7,364 nt of DNA from an uncultured Caryophanales bacterium (lineage in GTDB: Bacteria > Bacillota_I > Bacilli_A > RF39 > UBA660). The stretch spans positions 1 to 7,364 of the forward strand of contig CALCBO010000032.1 of the NCBI GenBank assembly GCA_937897245.1, written 5' to 3'. Below are positions 1 through 4,400 of this stretch, piece after piece (position 1 is the stretch's first letter; each line of letters starts with the position of its first letter). The notes beneath the pieces were generated by a model, which did no database searches, was not told the origin of the DNA, and was given only the letters and a program-made list of their open reading frames with translations. The position numbers and the translations under genes are program-made.

Positions 1-286
1 CAATGTAGATGATAAAGTAATTAAAGCTAATGATGTTGATGCAGCATTTGAAAAACATATCCCAATCGCAACTAAATTAGACAATAATAAAGTAGAAATA
101 AGAGTAAATCATGTAATGGAAGAAAAACATTATATTGAATGGATTCTAATAGATTATGGTAATAAACAAATAATACAACATCTTAAACCTAATGATGATC
201 CAGCAATTATAGTTGAATATCAAGATAATATGAAAGCCTATAGTTATTGTAACTTACATAGTTTATGGTTAAATGATAAGATATAA
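1..286 (+). CDS. Superoxide reductase / desulfoferrodoxin-family protein, 3' part
   Basis: The gene is cut at its 5' end. The frame beginning at base 2 gives 94 residues before TAA at 284-286. It matches the iron (centre II) domain of superoxide reductases, cytoplasmic enzymes that reduce superoxide to hydrogen peroxide without making oxygen, mainly in anaerobes. The five expected ligands of the Fe(His)4Cys site are visible: His in EKHIP (visible residue 19), His37 and His43 in NHVMEEKHYIEW, and Cys83 and His86 in YCNLHSLW. The Glu-Lys pair before the first His, which belongs to the catalytic loop in this family, is also kept. Compared with Desulfovibrio-type proteins, the usual Pro of the HPMEE motif is Val. 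The upstream part is missing, so I cannot tell whether a desulforedoxin iron domain precedes it (desulfoferrodoxin) or not (neelaredoxin). The next gene starts 15 bases downstream, so the two are probably co-transcribed. Confidence 0.93.
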   Translation, partial: NVDDKVIKANDVDAAFEKHIPIATKLDNNKVEIRVNHVMEEKHYIEWILIDYGNKQIIQHLKPNDDPAIIVEYQDNMKAYSYCNLHSLWLNDKI

Positions 287-290
287 TAAT

Positions 291-296
291 AGGAGG
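291..296 (+). promoter_or_regulatory. Ribosome binding site (AGGAGG)
   Basis: A full AGGAGG lies five bases before the ATG at 302, in the short gap after the superoxide reductase stop. It fixes the start of the MBL-fold gene and supports translation from a shared transcript. Confidence 0.9.
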
Positions 297-301
297 AATA
301 A

Positions 302-1138
302 ATGAAAAAAAATATTATAATTTCCTTAGCATTAATAGTATTATTATTAATAATTGTATTAATGACTGTATTACTAAAAAATAATAAAAAAGTAGATAGT
401 AGTTATGATTTCAAAGTATATTTTTTTAAAGCTGGTAAGGCTGATGCTATACTAGTATCTAAAGAAGATAAATATATTTTAATTGATACAGGAGAAGAAC
501 CATTAGGTAAAGAAATATTAAAGTATTTTAAAGATAATAAAATAGAAAAATTAGAAGCTTTAGTTATAACTCATTTTGATAAAGATCATGTTGGTGGAGC
601 AGCAGAAGTAATTAAAAATACTAAAATAAATAAAATACTTCAAAGTAATGTAGCTAAAGATAGTCAATACTATAATAATTATCAAGAAGCTGTATCTGAA
701 AAAAAACTTATTCCAATAGCTGTATTAGGTAATTTTGATTTATCATTTGATGATTTAAAAATAACAGTTAATGGACCATCAAAGATATATGAAAAAAATG
801 AAAGTAATAATTCATCATTAATAGTTTCAATAGAAAATGGAGATAATAAATTCTTATTTATGGGTGATGCAGAAAATGCTAGAATTAAAGACTATGTAAA
901 AGAAAATAAAGAACAATATGATTTTATTAAAATACCATATCATGGAAGATATTTAAAAAGATTAGATAATCTACTTGATACTGTAAAACCTAAATATGCT
1001 GTTATGACATGTTCTTCTAATGAAGGATGTGAGAATGATACTATTAAAGAATTAAGAAATCAAAATGTTAAATATTATTCAACTAAGAATAAAGATATAA
1101 CAGTATATTCAAATGGCAAAAATATTATTATAAAATAA
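302..1138 (+). CDS. Membrane-anchored MBL-fold hydrolase, ComEC-like
   Basis: A complete protein of 278 residues. Lysines at positions 2-3 followed by a hydrophobic stretch (about residues 5-25) make an uncleaved signal anchor or signal peptide, so the catalytic domain should face outside. The domain begins with VYFFKAGKADAILV, the counterpart of the DVGQGDAILI opening of ComEC/Rec2-type MBL domains. It continues with ILIDTGEE (Asp62), the metal motif THFDKDHVGG (His91, Asp93, Asp95, His96), NNSSLIV (169-175), FMGDAE (Asp189) and IPYHGR (His214), in the family's normal order. Relatives that stand alone, without the ComEC channel, are metal-dependent hydrolases whose substrates are mostly unknown; nuclease or phosphodiester hydrolase activity is a guess. 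The usual HHG of the last motif is YHG here (Tyr213). It lacks the HxExD ligand set and the flavodoxin domain of flavodiiron proteins, so it should not be called an oxygen reductase despite its neighbour. It is probably the last gene of the operon, since a terminator follows. Confidence 0.88.
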   Translation: MKKNIIISLALIVLLLIIVLMTVLLKNNKKVDSSYDFKVYFFKAGKADAILVSKEDKYILIDTGEEPLGKEILKYFKDNKIEKLEALVITHFDKDHVGGAAEVIKNTKINKILQSNVAKDSQYYNNYQEAVSEKKLIPIAVLGNFDLSFDDLKITVNGPSKIYEKNESNNSSLIVSIENGDNKFLFMGDAENARIKDYVKENKEQYDFIKIPYHGRYLKRLDNLLDTVKPKYAVMTCSSNEGCENDTIKELRNQNVKYYSTKNKDITVYSNGKNIIIK

Positions 1139-1140
1139 AT

Positions 1141-1179
1141 AGTAAGGAACATATTTAGATTTGTTCCTTATTTTTGTTT
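1141..1179 (+). terminator. Intrinsic terminator after the MBL-fold gene
   Basis: TAAGGAACA at 1143-1151 pairs perfectly with TGTTCCTTA at 1162-1170 around a 10-base loop. The stem is extended by a G-T and an A-T pair at its base and is followed by TTTTTGTTT. It starts three bases after the stop codon and separates the superoxide reductase/MBL operon from the giant gene. Confidence 0.88.
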
Positions 1180-1201
1180 ACATTTACTAATAATCTTTGT
1201 A

Positions 1202-1230
1202 TTGAAAGATAATAATACATATACTATAAT
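1202..1230 (+). promoter_or_regulatory. Sigma-A type promoter of the giant surface-protein gene
   Basis: TTGAAA (1202-1207) and a perfect TATAAT (1225-1230) are separated by 17 bases, the optimal spacing. Transcription would start near 1237 and give a leader of about 33 bases. There is no extended -10 TG and no obvious operator palindrome, so the gene may be expressed constitutively at this level. In AT-rich DNA a chance TATAAT is common, but the correct spacing and the position between a terminator and a start codon make this call credible. Confidence 0.75.
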
Positions 1231-1251
1231 AAATATATAGTAATCGTATAT

Positions 1252-1262
1252 AGGATAGTGAT
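1252..1262 (+). promoter_or_regulatory. Weak or split ribosome binding site of the giant gene
   Basis: AGGA (1252-1255) lies 14 bases before the ATG at 1270, and GTGAT (1258-1262) lies 7 bases before it. Together they look like AGGAGGTGAT interrupted by two or three bases. This is clearly weaker than the AGGAGG of the upstream gene. An in-frame GTG at 1258 is an alternative start, but AGGA would then be only two bases away, so ATG 1270 is preferred. Confidence 0.45.
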
Positions 1263-1269
1263 TTTAAAC

Positions 1270-1416
1270 ATGTTTTCAAGAAAGTTTTCTAATACAATTC
1301 GTAAAAAGAAAAGATTACTTATTAGTCTTTTAACTCTTTTAGTATTAACTTTAGGTTTAGGTTATTCAGCTTTTTTAAGTGACTTTTCTTTTTTAGGTTC
1401 TCTAGATGTAGCTGGT
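1270..1416 (+). other. Signal peptide or N-terminal membrane anchor of the giant protein
   Basis: Residues 2-15 are rich in Arg and Lys (RKKKR at 11-15). They are followed by about 20 hydrophobic residues (16-36) ending in LGLGYSAFL, then a polar segment with SLDVAGY. The GYSAF-type ending resembles N-termini of surface proteins that are cleaved by SipW-like signal peptidases, but the exact cleavage site is not certain, and it could remain as an anchor. Confidence 0.75.
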
Positions 1417-4400
1417 TATATGGAACCAACTCTTTATAACGTCTTAAGAAAAGAAGCAGTAACAGGAGGACTAGCTAGAAAGTATACTGGAGAACATGGA
1501 GATAGTATGGATTCAACTAAATCAACAGAAGATATTTATCAATGGATTGCCTCAAATAACATAGAATATAAAGAAATAATGGAGAAAAACAATGTGATAT
1601 TTGCTGATAAATGTTGGCAGATGATTAGAACAACCGATACTGGTGGAGTAAAGATGCTTTATAACGGAGAAGCAGAGGATAATAAATGTCTTGATACTAG
1701 AGCAAAACATGTTGGTTATAATAATAATTCTATAGAAACAATTAATGATGATTATTGGTATGGAACAGATTATACATATGATGAAACAAATAATGTTTTT
1801 CAAATAAGTGGAGATACAGAACAAACTACCTGGAATGAAGAAAATGTTGCAAGTTTAATTGGAAAATATACATGTAAAGGAATATCCGAAGATGATACAT
1901 GTGAGACGCTATACTTAATAAAATCATATTCCAGCTCTACCTACGCTAATGTTTTAAAAATAGATGCCAATTCAAATTATTCTGTATATGGCTCTTTACC
2001 GTTTGATTCTGGAAGTAATTCAATGAGTAGTATAGGGTATATGTATGGTGATACATATTATAGACATAGTGATTTGACTTTTCTCTATAAAACTACTACT
2101 TCTCGAAGGTATCAATTTGCTTATACTCATCATGCACCATCAGCCTCTCATTATTATTCAAAAACAATATCGTTTGATGGAACTAATTATACTTTAGAAA
2201 CCCCTATATTAGGAAGCGCAGTCCCCAATGGAGACTTTTCTGGTTATTATACTTTTATAGACAACTCAATTACCGGTTCAACTCCTTATTTTTTAATGGG
2301 AAAGGATAGTAGTTCTGATAAATATTGGATTATAGATTTATCACCTTCAGAACCACTAAGTACATATACACTATTACTCAGTGATACAGTAACTGACAAT
2401 GGAGATGGTACATATACACTTAATCAAAATAATCTAATTACTGTTACACCAGATGATTGGTATAAAAATTATGCAAATTATAATAATCACTATTCTTGTG
2501 GAGATGCAACCACTACTACATGTGAAAATCCAATTTATATCTTCAGTACCTACTCAAATGGATATGAGAATTACACTGGAAGAAAAATAGTCCTTGGAAA
2601 AAGTAGAGATGGAACGACCTTATTAGATACTATTAGAATAAGCCAAAGCTATTTATTTACAAATTCAGATGATTATTTAGATTATAAATATACTTGTGAT
2701 ACAGACAGTAATATCTGTACTGAAGAAAATCTATTATTAATTGATTCCTATAAAGATAATGGTTGGGTTCTCGTTAAAAACCGTTACTATGGCTCAAGTC
2801 TTTCCTGGGATGGTACAAATTATACATTAGTAGATACTGTTGGTATTGAGTCCTATAATAATTCAAATGATAAAGCAACTCACCATTATACATGTAAGGA
2901 TGGAAGTGAAAAAACATGTTCCGTTATTGCTTATGTATATGGTAATGGTCAAAATGGCGATAATAAATACTTAGAATATATCGAATTAAAAGATGGTGTT
3001 ACCTCCATAAATCAAGTTTTAGATAATATGTTAAAAAAGAATGAACATGATTCAACAATAAAATTTGGTGTAGATGCCTGGTATAAAAAATATTTACTAT
3101 CATATGATGATTACATTGAAGATACTATATATTGTAATAATAGAATAATAAGTGATAATGGAGGTACTTGGGATGAAAATAGTCGACTTGGAGCAACTAT
3201 TTATTTTGGTTCACTTCGTGGTTCAGATGGTTTAATTACCTATAATACAGATTTAAGTTGTACTAATATAACAGATAAATTTAGTACTTCCAATAATTAT
3301 GCAAAATTAACATATAAAACAGGATTAATGACAGCCTATGAAATGATGTCTTTATATTGGAAAGGGAAAAATACTGGTGTTACATACTGGCTTGGTACTC
3401 CAGAATTCTATCTAGGAACAGGTCATAATGTAATAGTAGGTCCGGGGGGGAATTATAGTAGTTCTACATATCAACCTATGGATTATTCAATTAATTATTC
3501 CAATCTTGACAGGAGTTTAGGAGTAAAACCCGCTATTTCTTTAAAATCAAATATAAAATTTAATGATGGTAATGGTACTAAAGAAAGCCCTTATTATATT
3601 GGTGAATCATATAATATTACCAATAATAATAGTCTTTTTAAGATAAGAAAAAAAGCAGCACCAGGCTACACAGTAGAAATAACCAATCCTGATTATGTTG
3701 TGACTTCATTCAAAGTAAATGGTACCTTAGTTGAAGGAGATAGTTTCATAATGCCAGAAGAAGATGTTGAAATTACTGACATAACTTATACAGATGCCTA
3801 TTATAGTATTATTAATTCTGATGAGAGTATAAATTTACCAACCACAGCTAGATACAAAGATACTATTAAATTAACTGGAGATGGAATTTTTATAAAATCA
3901 TTTAAAATGAATGGGGAATTAGTAAATGGTGATACTTTTACTATGCCATTACAAGATGTTGTAATAACTGATATTGTAAAAGCCTATGGTATAGAATCAG
4001 CCCATAATGCCTATGAGAGTAACCTTGATAATTACGTCTATTACGAAAACACCTTTGAAGGAGCTATAGGTTTAAATGTAACTTTAACATATCAACTATA
4101 TAATTATTACAATGATTGGGTTGCTTTATATGATAATAGTGGAAAACAACAGCCTATAGGTAATATAAAATATAGTAGCACAATTCTAACTACAAAAAAT
4201 ATCATTGTTAATGGAGATTACCTTAAAATAATCTTTAATACAGATAGTAGTGTAGATGATTATTATGGTTTTAAAGCTGAAATAATACCGATTTACGAAG
4301 GTTATAATATTACCTCTCAAGATACCGATATCGTAGTCCAAACAAAAGGTGTTGAAGGAGCGAAAATTCCAATAAAACAACCAGGATATGTAATTAATTC

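Noticed and set aside
302..1138. MBL-fold protein as a flavodiiron-type oxygen reductase, suggested by the superoxide reductase neighbour
   Set aside because: The ligand motif is HFDKDH, not the HxExD type of flavodiiron proteins. There is no flavodoxin domain, and the N-terminus is a membrane anchor, whereas flavodiiron proteins are cytoplasmic.
1234..1253. Direct repeat TATATAG (1234-1240 and 1247-1253) as an operator
   Set aside because: Seven-base TA-rich repeats are expected by chance in DNA this AT-rich, and there is no symmetry typical of a repressor site.
1258..1260. GTG as an alternative start of the giant gene
   Set aside because: It is in frame with ATG 1270, but AGGA would be only two bases upstream, and the ATG gives a normal signal-peptide start with suitable GTGAT spacing.
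1552..1824. Open frame on the minus strand (90 codons) rich in Ile, Cys and Phe
   Set aside because: It lies entirely inside the giant gene, antisense to the conserved CW...C region and the start of the modules. Its composition is what reverse-reading of AT-rich coding DNA gives, and no convincing start signal was seen.
3444..3450. G7 tract as a sequencing error hiding a frameshift or pseudogene
   Set aside because: The reading frame and domain homology continue on both sides with G7 as given, and either neighbouring length creates a quick stop. The sequence as given is the intact form.
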